The notes under the pieces were generated by a model that did no database searches, was not told where the DNA came from, and was given only the letters and a program-made list of their open reading frames with translations. A program made the position numbers and the translations under genes. Source: Excoecaria cochinchinensis (Eukaryota > Streptophyta > Magnoliopsida > Malpighiales > Euphorbiaceae). Taken from it: 64,000 bases of DNA. Numbering within the stretch: the stretch's first letter is position 1; every line of letters begins with the position of its first letter. Where the stretch lies: assembly GCA_947683425.1 (NCBI GenBank), contig CANTUQ010000050.1:8734501-8798500 (forward strand), written 5' to 3'. Positions 1-12,464 of this stretch are shown here, piece after piece.

Positions 1-330
1 CATAAAACCTTTTTTCAGGTATTTCAAGTCTTCTTTAAAGCATTTCAAGTCTTTTCAAAGCATAAAACCTTTTTAAGGTATTTTAAGTCTTCTTCAAAGC
101 ATTTCAAGTCTATTTGAAGCATTGAAACCTTTTTTCAAGGTATTTCAAGTCTTTTTGAGGCATTAAAATCTTTTTTGAGGTATTTCAAGTCTCTTCGAAG
201 CATTAAATCTTTGCAAATCATTTTAAGTCTCTTCGCAGCATTAAATCTTTGCAAATCATTTCAAGTTTCTTCGGAGCACCAAGTTTTGTTTTTTTTTTTT
301 CCAAAACATTCCAAGTCCCTTATACTACTC
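1..330. repeat. Degenerate tandem repeat, GCATTTCAAGTC family
   Basis: Alternating degenerate units built on GCATTTCAAGTC, GGTATTTCAAGTC and GCATAAAACCTTTTT recur about every 20-60 bases. There is no open frame. The array runs off the left edge of the window and is probably part of the non-coding portion of an LTR retrotransposon. Confidence 0.6.
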
Positions 331-331
331 T

Positions 332-515
332 GATGAAGGATTTACACGTTTACGGTAACAAATGTTTACATGATGATGGTAACTACTACTTCAACTAGGG
401 ATTTGCACATTCGGGATAATAAATGTTTACACGACGATGGTAACTACCACTTCAACGAAGGGTTTACACAATCTCGATAACAAATGTTTACACGATGACG
501 GTAACTACCACTCTC
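332..515. repeat. Three-copy ~63-bp minisatellite
   Basis: Three adjacent units each contain AAATGTTTACA(C/T)GA followed by TGGTAACTAC or CGGTAACTAC and a GGGATTTGCACA-like start. The units are about 63 bases long and differ by scattered substitutions. Confidence 0.65.
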
Positions 516-800
516 AGGGGGCAACTGTTCCTCAGCAAATAGCCAATCCATCCTTTAGGGGGTAATCATTCTTCAAGGGACAACAAACCGTCCATCAAGG
601 GGCAATCGTTCTTCAGGGAACAACAAACTATCATTCAGGGGGCATCCGTTCTTCTGGGAACAAAAAACCGTTCTCCAGGGAACAACAAACCGTCCTTCTG
701 GGGGCAGTTGTTCTCTAGGGAACAACCATCCGTCCTTCAGCGAGGCAACCATCCTTCAAGGAATGACAAATCTAGTCCTTCAAGGGGCATTCCATCCAAC
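516..800. repeat. ~35-bp minisatellite, GGGGCAATCGTTCTTCAGGG family
   Basis: About seven degenerate units consist of GGGGCA(A/T)NCGTTCTTCAGGG followed by AACAACAAACCGTCC. Unit length varies between roughly 30 and 40 bases. It follows the two preceding arrays directly, so three unrelated minisatellites lie side by side. Confidence 0.6.
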
Positions 801-879
801 ATCAAATCAATGGTGGTTTAACACACCGACAAATCGACGTAAACCAATCACCAAACGTGATATAACACGTCAATAAGTC

Positions 880-3800
880 AGATTTAATCAAACTCACCAC
901 AACGCAGCAGGAAGGCGGCAGCCTCCATTTATTTACATATTTACCATCAAGTAAATTTTCTCACCTTTATTTGCTTACTTAGTGTACAATCCACCATTTA
1001 GTCCTCAGATTTTCATTCTAGTCCTTATTAGCTCATCACTTCACTCATTTAACTATCATTTTATACATTTAATCTCTTAAGTTCATGTTTTACCATTTTC
1101 ATAATAATGGTATTCTTTTTACATTTCTCTACATTTTATACGTGTACATTTACATTTTAGTCCTTAAATCATTACTTCCATGTTTATTTTACATATTAGT
1201 TCATATTAAGCTTTCATTTTGCATTTAAACCCATTAGTTACTCATTTTATCATTTTTATTCATTTAACCTATTCTTTCATATACAAATTACCATTTAGTC
1301 CCTCTGTTATCTATTTTAGGACAAATTATATTTTTGCCCTTCTTTTAACTTTATTTACAGAATTGCCACTAGCTCATTTCTCTTTTCATTTTAAATTATT
1401 ATTTAGCTTACAAATTATTATATATTAGTCCTTACATTATCACTTTCACGCCCTGCACTTTGGATTCTTTACATATTTGTCATTTTAATTTCACTTTTCA
1501 TTTATATGTTACTTATTAATGTACTTTTGCATATAATTACGATTTTGCCCCTAAACTTTTAGTAAATTACAATTTGGTCCTTCCTTTAACGTTTACTTAT
1601 AATTTGGTCCTTTATTTACTATATTTTCACATTTGTTCACTTCTTAGCTTATAATTTACCAATTAATCTCACGACTAATTATTTTTGCGGTAAATTACGT
1701 TTTGGTCCATAAACTTTTATTTTCTTTCATATGAGTCCTTTTTCATTTTATTTCTCATTTTCATTATACTTTTTATATTTTCAGGTCATTTTCATTATTA
1801 TGACCCGATTGACTTATACTTCGAGGTAAATTACCGTTTTAACCCCAAACTTTCGTTTTCTTTCCATTTAGGTCATTTTTCATATAACTTCTTATTTTCA
1901 TATTACTTTTCACATTTTCATGTCATTCTTCTTTTGACAGAATCGTATCATTTTATAATTCTGTTATTTTACACTTAGGCTTTTTATACATTATGCTTTT
2001 ACATATTATGTCATATTACATAATGCGGTGTGACATTATGCCATTTAACTTTATATCATATTACTTTTGCATTTTTTTCAAATTATTTTACAATCATGCC
2101 CCTAGTACAATCTCAGCAGACAATCTGCAACCTGGATATACGGTACATAGGCCCCAAAGTCCCACTGCAATACACTGAGGAATGACCCAGAAGGGCCACT
2201 CTAACACTTTCGTATAACATATGACGTATGGCATGTAACATATAACAGAGGCTATGGGAGACCATGCGAATCTTGCCATAGCAAAATAAGTCGTCATGAC
2301 TTGCACTGCGATATGGAGATCCTTATGGCTAGCCAAACATATTCTGAACTAAATTAAACCGCTAGACCACTAAGGGCAAACTTTCTCAATTATCTTATAA
2401 ATTCACTTTTCACACTTTTAGCACTTTCATTTTACATATAATATATTACGTATGACTTATCAACTCATTTTCATTTCAATCACTTCATTTTCATTACTTT
2501 CACTTCATTATCATTTCAATACCCTAATCGATCATTATTCTGATCAATTAGGCACAATTCTCATAATATGCTTATTTTTCATAATAAGTATACGCAAGCC
2601 ATTCAATAGCTATAAATTCATTTTATATTATTTCACTTTCAATTATTTCACTATTTTTCGTTATCTTCACTTTGAGTATAATGGAATATCATACTCAAAA
2701 TATTCATAAATATCCCATAATTTCTAAATAAATTTATGGATACTTGTTTTCATGTTTAAATTCATTATAGTTCATTAACCTTCAATTATACACAAAATAT
2801 ATCCTAATACACACTAGGGTACCATTCGGCCAAGGTGAGCACTTAACCTTACAATTTTTTTTAGTTTCATTTTAGCATTTCACTTGTCAATTTAAAGGCT
2901 CTTATTCATGTTGCTAAGCTTATATTTAATTAAGCTTACATATAACATAATTTTCACTTAAATCAATCATTTCATTTTCATGGGTTTCTTTTCATTTAAC
3001 TTTCTTTTTCACTTCTACGTCATTCCTTTATCAAATTTCTATCACATATGACATATAAATCATATAACCTACCATATCTCCTCACTTAAGCCATTCAGCC
3101 ACCTTAGGGTTTGTCACTAACATTTTATTTTTCATCCATTTATCACTCATTTCACTAAATTAGGCCTCAATTCATGTGCATATACCATTTAATTTTATTA
3201 AATCACTAGGTATACTAATAATATACTTAATACTATTATGGTTTACTATAGCCAACACTTGCCATTGGTTTTCTTTCAACTAATCACTCTTATTAGCTTA
3301 GTTACCCTCCCTAAGCTCAATTATCACCTCAATTTCAATTACACATGCAAATCACACATAGTCATCATATAAACATAATATAAAACCCTAATTTTCCAAA
3401 GGAAATTCATAGATTAGGCAATCACAAATCTTATATCCATGCTATAGCCTTCACAAGCTCCTTAATTCTTGCCTTTAGCCCTTAAAAAGCCATTTTCCTC
3501 CATTTTCCTCAACATGGCCAAATATACACAAGAATATAACATCAATTAATTTTCTTCTTCTATCAAATCTAATCTCATAAACATACTCTAGACATCCTAG
3601 AGCACTCATATAAACCAGTAAATCAACTTAAAACACTCTAACTCTCTTACCTCCAATATGAGACATAACCTTGAATCTTTGATTTCTCCTACTTTTAACC
3701 CACCAAATAGACACTAGAGGTCGCTATGAACTCAAAGAGGGGCTGAATTACATCTAGGATGCTAGAATTAAGGGAAAGATCAAATAAAATTTGAAAAAAA

Positions 3801-4798
3801 ATAGAAAGAAAAGAAAGAGAGAGGACTTCGGCCACTAAGGGAAGAAGAAGGGAGAAAGGAAATAAGGATAACACAGCTAAAAATCTGTCATTTAAGTACT
3901 TTTATAGTGGCTCAAATTGGTCCAACCAATGATCTAACTTATAAAACTTAACTGCACTTTTAGGCCCAATATGCAATCTTTTTATGGGTTTCTCACTTCC
4001 CAACTCCAAATAATTTCAAATTCAATTCTATAATTCATATCATGTAAAAACTAGGTTGTACACAAAATTTCAATCCAATCAGAATTCATTTCTGATCCGG
4101 TTCAATCAAATCGGTCCGGTTTAATAATTATCCGTGTTACGGAAAAATTTCCTTTTTACTACCAAAAAATTCTATACATCATTTAGAGCTCATCTAAAAA
4201 TTCCTATAATTTTTGAAGATCGTTTACTATTTTTAAAGTTTCGGTCAAACCTCCGCTCAAACCTATTGCTATTCAAACCGAAATCATATATTTTTCCTTA
4301 CTTTCTAAGGCCAGTTCCTCATAAAAATGACTCCAAAATTCTTAATATATATTCATTAGACTCTAATAATATTTTAGGGTCAATCGAAAATCATTTCTCG
4401 GTCCGTTAATTATTTACCAGTCCGATAATTCAATTTTTCAGTGTCACCAAAATCAATTTTTTATTATCATATGATTCTACTCATCACTACGAGTATATCC
4501 TTGTTTTCATATCATTTTTCTGAGGTGAGTAGCACTCTCTACAGTCCAATCAAACCCTAATCAACCTAATTACTATTCACACCGAAACCTCTATTTTTTC
4601 TAATTTTTGACTTTTAGAGGCCTATTTGACGTCGATTTCACTTTAAATTTTAATCTCGAACTAATTGTGACTTATATTTTTCACTAGTCAAATAAAATAT
4701 TTTTTGACTCCTTGAGATACTATTCACTCCTGTGTCACTATCCACTATCGAAAAAAACTATTCCCGACTAATCTGATATTGGGGCCATTATATTAACA
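880..4798 (-). mobile_element. Probable long gypsy-type LTR, minus strand
   Basis: This is a 3.9 kb stretch without coding capacity. It contains many AGTCC/GGTCC-type motifs (TTTGGTCC, TTTAGTCC) that on the minus strand read as the AGGGACTAAA words common in long plant gypsy LTRs. A conserved-looking island lies at about 2100-2350. A purine-rich leader-like stretch lies at 3780-3870. The minus-strand end near 4798 begins TGTTAATATAATGG, a plausible LTR start. No partner LTR or PBS is visible in the window, so the left boundary is a guess and the family is inferred from texture only. Confidence 0.4.
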
Positions 4799-5035
4799 CT
4801 TAAAAAAATTATAAAAATGAATAAAGAGACATTACAAACAATATATTATTTATTTATTACCATTTATTCATTACAGCCTTTAAAAATGCTCGCTATCTTT
4901 AGTTTGTTTATTTTTTTAACTTATTCTTCACATATGTTTAATTTTGAACTCCTTTGTAATGGACACATCATCATTTTACTTATAAATTTACTGTCTTAAA
5001 ACTTGCCACAATATATTTGAAAAAGTTCTGGATTC
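4799..5035. other. AT-rich spacer, nothing recognised
   Basis: This AT-rich sequence lies between the LTR-like region and the Tat element. No gene or repeat is seen. Confidence 0.5.
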
Positions 5036-5329
5036 ATATTTATTATATTTATAGATAGATTCTTGCTAAGATTGGGCCTTTAAAATTCTTTTTGCTATAA
5101 TTATTATTAATTTATTTACTATAGAATTATTAAAGGGGTCGAGTCATATAGGTTTAGATCAACCAGCATTGGGTCAGATCGATTTCGTATCATGCATTTA
5201 GATTGCGTCATTTTTTGGATTTGTACTGAACCAGATCCTCTAATCAATCCATTTTTTTATGAGAAAAATGTGTAAAAATTATTATTATTATATGTTTATT
5301 TTAATTTAATTGTGACTTTATAAAAAAAT
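5036..5329 (+). repeat. 294-bp direct repeat, left copy (putative LTR U3)
   Basis: It is nearly identical to 19539-19832, with about six substitutions and a few one-base indels. Similarity starts at ATATTTATTATATTTATAG and stops after a run of seven A and one T. On the right it runs into the GC-richer LTR-like leader of the Tat element. Confidence 0.85.
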
Positions 5330-5786
5330 GACACTTGCATAAAGGCCCATCCAGTCGGCCCCGTCCATTGGCAAGGCCCAAGGCCTAAAGCAGAGAGTAG
5401 CGGGCAGGAGCTCCTAGGCAGCGCACGCGCCCGATCGGCTGATGTGACCGCCAGTCCCATCAGCTGTCTGACACAAGGCGGCGCCCATGCCCATCAACTG
5501 CTCCCTATCACTTCACCGCACACCTACTCTGACTGTCAGTTATCACATCCCAGGCACTCAAGTGCACCTCAACTGTCTCTTATAAATAGCCCAGCCAACG
5601 ATGGTACCGGGTATTGAATCTCCAGCATTCTCTCTCTAAAAGCTACTAACTTAAACTTCGGAGTGCTTACGCCTGGTCCGACCGGGCACTTTCTCTTATA
5701 GGATTCGCCCATCCGACCGGATCTTCAGCTAACGGACAAGCCAGCTCTCCTTTTATTTTGGATAAAGACAATCTGAGCTTTATTAT
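5330..5786 (+). promoter_or_regulatory. Tat LTR promoter/leader region and primer-binding-like site
   Basis: This is a GC-richer, gene-free stretch with a TATA box (TATAAATA) at 5581-5588 followed by a CT-rich leader. It ends just before TTTGGTGCTTTCGTTGAGAG (5786-5805), the kind of sequence found at the LTR/PBS junction of many dicot Tat elements. Gag coding begins about 60 bases further on. Confidence 0.6.
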
Positions 5787-5843
5787 TTGGTGCTTTCGTT
5801 GAGAGACATAGCTAACTCAAGATCCAACGATAGTGCATCCCCC

Positions 5844-7436
5844 ATGGAACATGATCACGATGGCAGCAGTCGCGCCAAATCAGGGACCTCCAGGAGGAGG
5901 GAGATATCTCCCAAGTCCCCAACCAGGGCTAACCTTCTTCCCAAATTCGATGATGCCATTCTGAGGCAACCGGAAGATACCCCTGTCACCGTTAAGGACA
6001 TGCGTGCTCTTCTTAGTGACTTCACCAAGAGCAATGTCCAAATGCTCAAAAAAGGCAAGATGCCGAGAACCTCTGAAAGCGCCCATGAGGACTATCTCAT
6101 GGGCGAAGACTTCAGATAGAGAAGGAGCAAGGGGATCTCCATCAATGAGCCACGAGCTCAAGACAGTCGAAAGGGCATCGTCAGGACCCCAGGAAGGTAT
6201 GATAAATGGAAGAGAACAATGTCCACAAGTAGGGACTCCCCCTATTACCCCAGCAAGTCCTCCACTCCCTCCATAGGTGATGATTTGTCTTTTATGTGCA
6301 CACCAAATCACAGCTACTCAAGAAAGGGCAAAGGCGAGTCTACTGCCACCGCTATGAGCAAAGAAGACCAATGGTTTAAACAGAAGCTCAGGCAGTTCGG
6401 CTTCACTGCCCCTAAAAAAGGCGCGTTTGAGGGGAACACATGCAGGAATACCACCTCCCGTTTTGCAGGGAGATCACAGACTCCGAGCTGCCTCCCAGGT
6501 GGAGAGACGTGGTGATTGACAAATACACAGGTAAAACTGATCCCACCACTCATTTAGCAAAATACCTTACTAAAGTACAGGTATACCTATGATGAGAGGG
6601 TAGCCTGCAGAATTTTCCCCACCACCTTGGGAGGAGACGCTCTTAATTGGTTCCACGAGCTGCCACAGGAATCAATTATCTCCTTCAAATAACTCAAGGA
6701 GCAGTTCACCATGAGGTTCATCGTGCAAATACAAGCACCGAAATCGGTGAGCAACTTGTGCAACCTCTATCAAAGATCCGATGAAAGTCTTTGAGACTAC
6801 ATCGACAGGTTTCAGGCCATCATGTCTGAAATAAGGAATGTCAGCGTAAAGATGGCGACTAACGCCTTAGTTGGGGGCACCGCTGACCGCCCTTTATTTG
6901 AATCAATAATAATAAAACCCCCAACCAGCTTTGCCGATCTGATGGAGAGGGCTAGGCAGCACATCCAATTGGATGACGCCCTAAGGTCCAGCAGGGGAAG
7001 AAGGACCAATGTAATGGATCGGCTACAGCACCTAGACGGTCGCTCATTCAATAGAGCTTCTGGATTTGAACGGAAAGCAAGAAGCCCGGATCGAGCTGCA
7101 ACTTCAAGGAATCTGGGCAAGAGGAAGGAATCCGGATGAGGCAGGTCTGACCGCTCGGATGACCGCCCGCTCAGAACCTTCACCCCGCTTAACACCAACC
7201 TAACCACAGTGCTGATGTGGATCAAAGAAAAGCACAGCAAGGTCAACTGGCCTAGGGCGCTGTCCGAAAGAAGCAGAATTGGGAGGGACCCCAAGAAATA
7301 TTACGAGTTTCACAGAGACGTCGGTCACCTGACTGATGAGTGCACCTCGCTGAAAAAGGAGATCGAAAGATTGATACGAAGGGGTTCCCTCAGAAAATTC
7401 ATAGGCCCGGCTAGAGGGGATTGTCCCTATAGATAG
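5844..7436 (+). pseudogene. Tat retrotransposon gag (broken)
   Basis: The likely start is the ATG at 5844 (MEHDHDGSSRAKSG...). The frame breaks at 6119 and resumes in other frames at 6219-6515, about 6560-6800, 6822-7139 and 7209-7436. The core gag motif is visible around 6590-6820 (RIFPTTLGGDALNWFHELP, then LKEQFTMRF and a degenerate SNLCNLYQRSDESL). A C-terminal zinc-knuckle-like segment reads YYEFHRDVGHLTDECTSLK at about 7290-7350. Its first Cys has become Tyr compared with the usual YCxFHRDxGHxTxEC motif of Tat gags. At least four frameshifts or stops show that it cannot make a capsid protein. It would normally form the virus-like particle and package the RNA. Confidence 0.8.
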
Positions 7437-7663
7437 TCAAAGCCTCGGAAGGATGATTCTGGTTCAGACGATGATAATGAGTACAGAAACCCGAGGAATG
7501 CCGACCCGCGCAGGCCGTACGCCGAGGTAAAAACCTGATCACCAGAGGATCATCCTACGGGGAAGACCTCTCCAGGAAAAGAAAGGGGAAAGGTGTTTAC
7601 TTCTCCCACCAGGCCGAACAACCTGCCTCAGTCACCATATCCAGCGAAGACGCACGCGACGTC
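7437..7663 (+). pseudogene. gag-protease linker of the Tat element
   Basis: This degenerate coding sequence links gag to protease; the ARDVMFSYEDALV region begins near 7650. There is no uninterrupted frame. Confidence 0.5.
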
Positions 7664-8053
7664 ATGTTTTCATATGAAGACGCTCTCGTTGTAAAAGCTC
7701 GAATTAACAACTTCAACGTTAAAAGAATCCTCGTGAACAATTGCAGTGTTATCAATGTACTCACCCTTCAGGCCTACCGAGCTATGGGACTCCCGATCGG
7801 AGAGTTGAAACCAAACGCCACACCACTGATCGGGCTCGGCAATGCTACTGTCCCAGTGGTGGGATCCGTCGAACTCTTCATCGAACTAGGCCAAGAGGCA
7901 ATCGCTCATGCTTGCAAGGTAACTTTTATGGAGATTGACATAACTTTTGCCTATAATGCTATTTTCGGCAGGCCGCTGCTTTTCCAAACCGGAGCTGTTA
8001 CTAGCGTACGGTACATGGTGATGTAAATCCCAATAATAGGGGGCGTCGCCATC
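7664..8053 (+). pseudogene. Tat aspartic protease, active site lost
   Basis: The open stretch 7664-8026 reads SYEDALVVKARINNFNVKRI and continues into a retropepsin fold (LTLQAYRAMGLP, PLIGLGNATVPVVGSVEL). The usual catalytic VDSGSS is replaced by VNNCSV, so the active-site aspartate is gone. A stop follows at 8024-8026. The downstream sequence ILRGNQKASREAYVT is the expected continuation towards RT. The product would have cut the Gag-Pol polyprotein. Confidence 0.75.
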
Positions 8054-9225
8054 TTGAGAGGCAATCAAAAGGCGTCACGCGAAGCGTACGTCACTATGAT
8101 AAAGCAGCAATGGGAGGCCATGATTGTGGAGGCGAGTTTTGAGCGATCTGAGCAGGTGAAAAGGCTAAGAATGGACCCTGCTGAAGAGGTAAAGGCAAGG
8201 GTGCTGTCAAAAGGAAAAAGCGTTCAAGCCGGGACCAACATGGACACAGAAACGAAAGACGTTATCATGCGGGTCTTGATGATAAACCAAGCGTCCTTCA
8301 CCTGGAAGCCGGAGGATATTCCCGGTATAGATCCAAGAGTGATCACCCACAATTTAAATGTGGACCCAACTCATCCCCCGGTCAGGCAAAATCTTCGAAG
8401 GTATGTGCCCAATTGGAGGAAATTTATATCTGAAGAGGTGGATAGGCTACTCAAGACCGAAACAATCCAAGAGGTAGACTATCCCGAGTGGCTCGCTAAT
8501 GTGGTCTTGGTAAAAAAGAAGTCAGGAAAGCTGCGGATGTGCGTAGACTTCACGGATCTCAATAAAACATGTCCCAAATACAACTACCCCTTGCCAAGTA
8601 TAGACCAACTAATGGATGCCACTGCAGGCCATGCCATTTACTTCCTGCTCGACACATACGCTGGTTACCACCAGATCCTGATGTGGCTTTTAGATCAGGA
8701 AAAGACCAGTTTCATTACAGACGACAGAACCTTTTGCTATAGGGTGATGTCGTTCGGTCTAAAGAATGCTAGTGCCACGTATCAGCGTCTCATGAATAAA
8801 ATTTTTAAAGACCAGATCGGGCAGAATGTAGAGGTATACGTAGACGACATGATCGTCAAAGGCAGGAGCCCTGAAAAACATCCCGCAGATCTGGCCAAAG
8901 TCTTGTGCACACTAAATAAGTTCCGGATGAAGCTCAACCCCGAAAAGTGCATCTTCGGAGTTCCCTCAGGAAAGTTTTTGGGCTTCATGGTTTCCTAGAG
9001 GGGGATTGAAGCCAATCCGGAGAAAATAAAAGCCATCCTCGAGATGCAACCCCCCAGGAACATAAAAGATGTCTAAAGGCTGAACGGGAGAATTATTGCC
9101 CTAGGACGATTCATCTCCTCCTCAGCCAAACAATGCACTCCTTTCTTCAAAAAGCTAAGGAAGAGTGAGACCTTTAAATGGGGGAAAGACTGCCAACAAG
9201 CCTTCAAAGAGTTAAAGAGATTCCT
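8054..9225 (+). pseudogene. Tat reverse transcriptase (broken)
   Basis: The longest pol frame, 8054-8998, covers most of RT. It shows the primer-grip-side entry WLANVVLVKKKSGKLRMCVD, the fold motif FLLDTYAGYHQI with the first catalytic Asp, TSFITDDRTFCYRVMSFGLK, and the catalytic YVDDMIV. A stop at 8996-8998 interrupts GKFLGFMVS*RGIEANPEKI. A second stop lies near 9076, and the thumb/connection (RFISSSAKQCTPFFKKLRK, then the WGKDCQQAF segment) continues to about 9225. The catalytic residues are retained, so decay is mostly by stop codons. Confidence 0.9.
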
Positions 9226-10064
9226 CACTAACCCACCACTGCTCAGCCGACCGAGGTGAAAACTTGTACCTTTATTTGTCCACCTCTGGTGAAGCCATCG
9301 TAAGTGTCCTGGTAAGAGAAGAAGGGACCCAACAACTGCCGGTGTACTATGTTAGCCAAGTACTCAGGGGTACGGACTTAAAAAAAGGACCGGTCGAGCA
9401 ACTCATCATCGCCCTCATGATGTGTGCAAGAAAGCTAAGACAATACTTCGAAGCCCACACAATAGTGGTTCGATCGGGTAATCCGAGCAGGAAAATCCCT
9501 CAGACACCGGACCTGGAGGGCAAGATGGTGGGATGGACGATCAAGTTACAGTCATAGGATGTGAGGTACGACCCCAAAACGGCAATAAAGGCTCAAGCTT
9601 TGGCAGATTTTGTTGCTAAATTTGCCGGTGAAGAACCACAAGGTCGGCCCAAACACCCAAGTTGGGAAATGATAGTGGACGGCGCAAAAAACGACACTCA
9701 AGTAGGCGTGGACATAGTAAAAACAGGCCCCTTGGGAATTGTAATAAGGTATGCAATAAAACTTAATTTTAAAGCTTCTAATAACATAGCAGAGTATGAG
9801 GCTCTTCTTCAAGGATTGAGACTGCTCCATGCCATCTGGCTGGAGTCAGTAACCATTAAAAACGACTCTCACCTCGTGACAAGCCAAGTCTTGAGCACCT
9901 TCGAAGCTAGAGAAGCCAGCATGATCAAGTATTTGGCAAAAGTCAAGGCAGCCCAAAAATACTTGAAGAATCTGGGTCGGAATGGAACCTCCAGAAGGTG
10001 CCGAGAGATCAAACTTCTGAAGCCGATCGGCTTGCAAAAATGTCTTCTTCTGATCAAGGAATAA
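9226..10064 (+). pseudogene. Dual RNase H region of the Tat element
   Basis: The first, gypsy-type RNase H spans about 9226-9530 (LYLSTSGEAIVSVLVREEG, LPVYYVSQVL, KLRQYFEAHTI). The second, archaeal-type RNase H lies at about 9650-9980. It shows IVDGAKND with the first acidic residue, NIAEYEALLQGL with the catalytic Glu, and NDSHLVTSQV with the next Asp. Frames are broken between 9240 and 9264, at 9557 and near 9980. The double RNase H is what places the element in the Tat lineage. Confidence 0.8.
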
Positions 10065-10222
10065 TAAAAGAATATATCACTGTTACCGACCAAACATCCT
10101 CCTCCTTAGACGAACCGCAAATGATGGAGATCGATCAAGGGGAAGAAACCTGGATGAGCCCGATCAAGTAGTACCTGCAGACAGGACAGCTGCTGGAGGA
10201 TAAAACCGAAGATTGAAAGGTA
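10065..10222 (+). pseudogene. RNase H-integrase linker of the Tat element
   Basis: This decayed linker coding sequence contains stops (for example near 10170) and has no separate domain. Confidence 0.4.
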
Positions 10223-11251
10223 TCACGCAAATCCCTCAATTACTCCATTATTAACGGTGACTTGTACAACAAAGCTTCCAGTCATCCCTGACTCAAATGC
10301 GTAACGGAGGAATATGGAGACTAGATCCTGAGGGAGGTTCATGAAGGCATCAACGGGGCACACGAGGCTAGCAGAGCCATGGCAAGGAAAGTACTCCAAA
10401 CAGGATACTTTTGGCCAAGCATTTTCAAAGATGCTCAGGAGAAAGTAAGGAGATGCCCGCAATGCCAAGTCCATAGAAGGGTCATAAGACAGCACGGAGC
10501 AGACCAGCAGCCGATCGGAGTTGCGTGGCCATTTGATCAGTAGGGTTTGGATATCCTGGGACCTTTTCCCCAAGGCAAAAGGCAGATGAAGTTCCTCATT
10601 GTGGCGGTTGACCACTTCTCCAAATGGATCGAAGCAGGGCCCCTAGCAACGATCACGGCATAGAGGGTCAAGAGCTTCACATGGAGAAACATCATCTGTA
10701 GGTATGGCTTACCTAACTTTTTCATTACAGATAATGGCAAGCAGTTCGACAGCTCCATCTTCAGAGATTTTTGCCAAGACCTAAACATCAATTTGAGATT
10801 TACCTCAGTCACTCACCCTTAAAGCAACGAAATGACGGAGGTCTCCAACCGGACCATTCTGAAAGGGTTAAAGAAACGGCTAGGTGAGGCGAAAGGCAAC
10901 TGAGCTGAAGAACTGCAGAGTATCCTGTGGTCTTATAGAACTTCACCAAGGACAGGCACTAAGCAAACACCATTCTCTCTTGTTTACGGCTCCGAAGCAA
11001 TGATACCCGTAGAGGTCGGCCTCCCATCATACCGATCGGCATTCTATTCTGAACAATCGAACACCAAAGAAAGATGCCAAGATCTAGATCTCATAGAAGA
11101 AAGGAGGGAGGACGCCTATGTCAAGATCGCCACCTACAAACAAAGGATTGCCAGATATCACAACGCCAAAGTAAAGTCTAGAGCTTTCAACATCGGCGAC
11201 TTGGTGCTCAGAAAGGCGGACATAGGTGCGGGAAATGCAGGAGTGGGCAAG
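10223..11251 (+). pseudogene. Tat integrase, N-terminal and core part
   Basis: The zinc-binding N-terminus is seen as HEGINGAHEASRAMARK...YFWPSIFKDAQEKVRRCPQCQ (about 10337-10470). The core follows with GLDILGPFPQGKRQMKFLIV (first Asp), FFITDNGKQFDSS (second Asp) and EMTEVSNRTILKGLKKR (Glu), then SYRTSPRTGTKQTPFSLVYG. Several in-frame stops occur, for example before GLDILG and after SVTHP. The C-terminal part, 11000-11251, is open (GLPSYRSAFY...NIGDLVLRKAD...GNAGVGK). It is cut exactly at 11251 by a solo LTR and resumes at 14052. Confidence 0.9.
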
Positions 11252-11527
11252 TGTAGACACTGGATCCTGAGGCAGCTCAGACCAAAGTTACCCGATCATG
11301 AAAATTGTGCCTATTCGCGGGCAAGAGGCAAATGGAAGTGACGGTTTCCTCGAAAAAAAATATTTTTCTGTTTCTTTTAGTTGACAATATTTCTTTTTTT
11401 CTTTCTTTAAAAAAAATCTATATAAAATATATTTTCATTTTCTTTCTTTAAAATATATTTGTTCTATTTATTTAAAAAATATTTTTTTCTCTTAAAAAAA
11501 ATTTGAAAAATGGTTTTGGGCTTGGGG

Positions 11528-11632
11528 AGTGAGGTCCTTCTCACTTTTGTGAGATGGACGTCAGGCCCATCTCACTAACGTGAGGCCCAGCCTCACTCAT
11601 GTGAGGGAGCCTCACTCACCTGCCCTCTCTCT
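11528..11632. repeat. Palindrome array, CTCAC...GTGAG word
   Basis: GTGAGGTCCTTCTCAC, a CTCACTAACGTGAGG inverted pair, then CCTCACTCATGTGAGG and a further CCTCACTCACC follow one another within about 100 bases of the solo LTR, each able to fold as a short hairpin. Confidence 0.7.
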
Positions 11633-12464
11633 CTTTTAGTCATTTCTCTCCCTCTTTTCAGGGAGTTTGGTTTGAAAATGGGGTTTATGTGATGGATTTG
11701 GTAAGAAAAAAAGGGATCCTGTCATTCCACATTGAATGAGAGTGGAAAAAAGGGGAACAAAAAGGGAGGTCTACCGAAAAAAAAGAAATACACAGAAAAG
11801 AGAGAGAAGATTGGAGTGAGAAGAAAGGATTCTGAGATTATTTCGGGAGAGAAAAACAAGAACCAGAACATCTAAAAATCCAGCATTTTTAGCTCTTTTC
11901 ATCCAAAGCTTTTTTCATTGAAGTTTTCTGTTCACGGTTGTGATTTCCATCTTAAGAAAAGCCAAGAGGAAACTAGGAACTTCATCATCTGCAAATGAAA
12001 TATTACTCTGAGGGTAAATACTAAGCAGCTATCTCCCTTCTTTTCTTTCGTTCTTTCTTTCATTTTTTATTTATTTTCCTCTTTTGTTTGTTCCCTGTTG
12101 AGTAGGTATTTTTGCCCTTTGTATATATTATATATGTTGTATATATATTGCCTCCTTGTTTCTGTTAATAGGAGGACTGTGTGTTTGTGATTATCATGAG
12201 CATGTTGGCACTTTATTTGCTGCATCTTTGATCGTTACCCTTTTCTATCCTATTTTTAATCCTTCTTTTCCCCCTGTTCAATCTTTCCTTTTCTGTTGAT
12301 TTTATATTTCATGTGTTTGGTTCACATTATGGTCTTTAAGGCTTTGGTTGTATGTTATTTCAGCTATATATGTGTTTGTTGGGGTTGGATTTCATTGTTT
12401 TGGCTTTTGAAAATCAAAAAATGGAGTTTTGGCGTAGAACAGGGGCTGATTTGCGTATCAGAGT

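Noticed and set aside
5880..6311. 143-codon minus-strand frame opposite gag
   Set aside because: Shadow of the gag reading frame; no recognisable domain.
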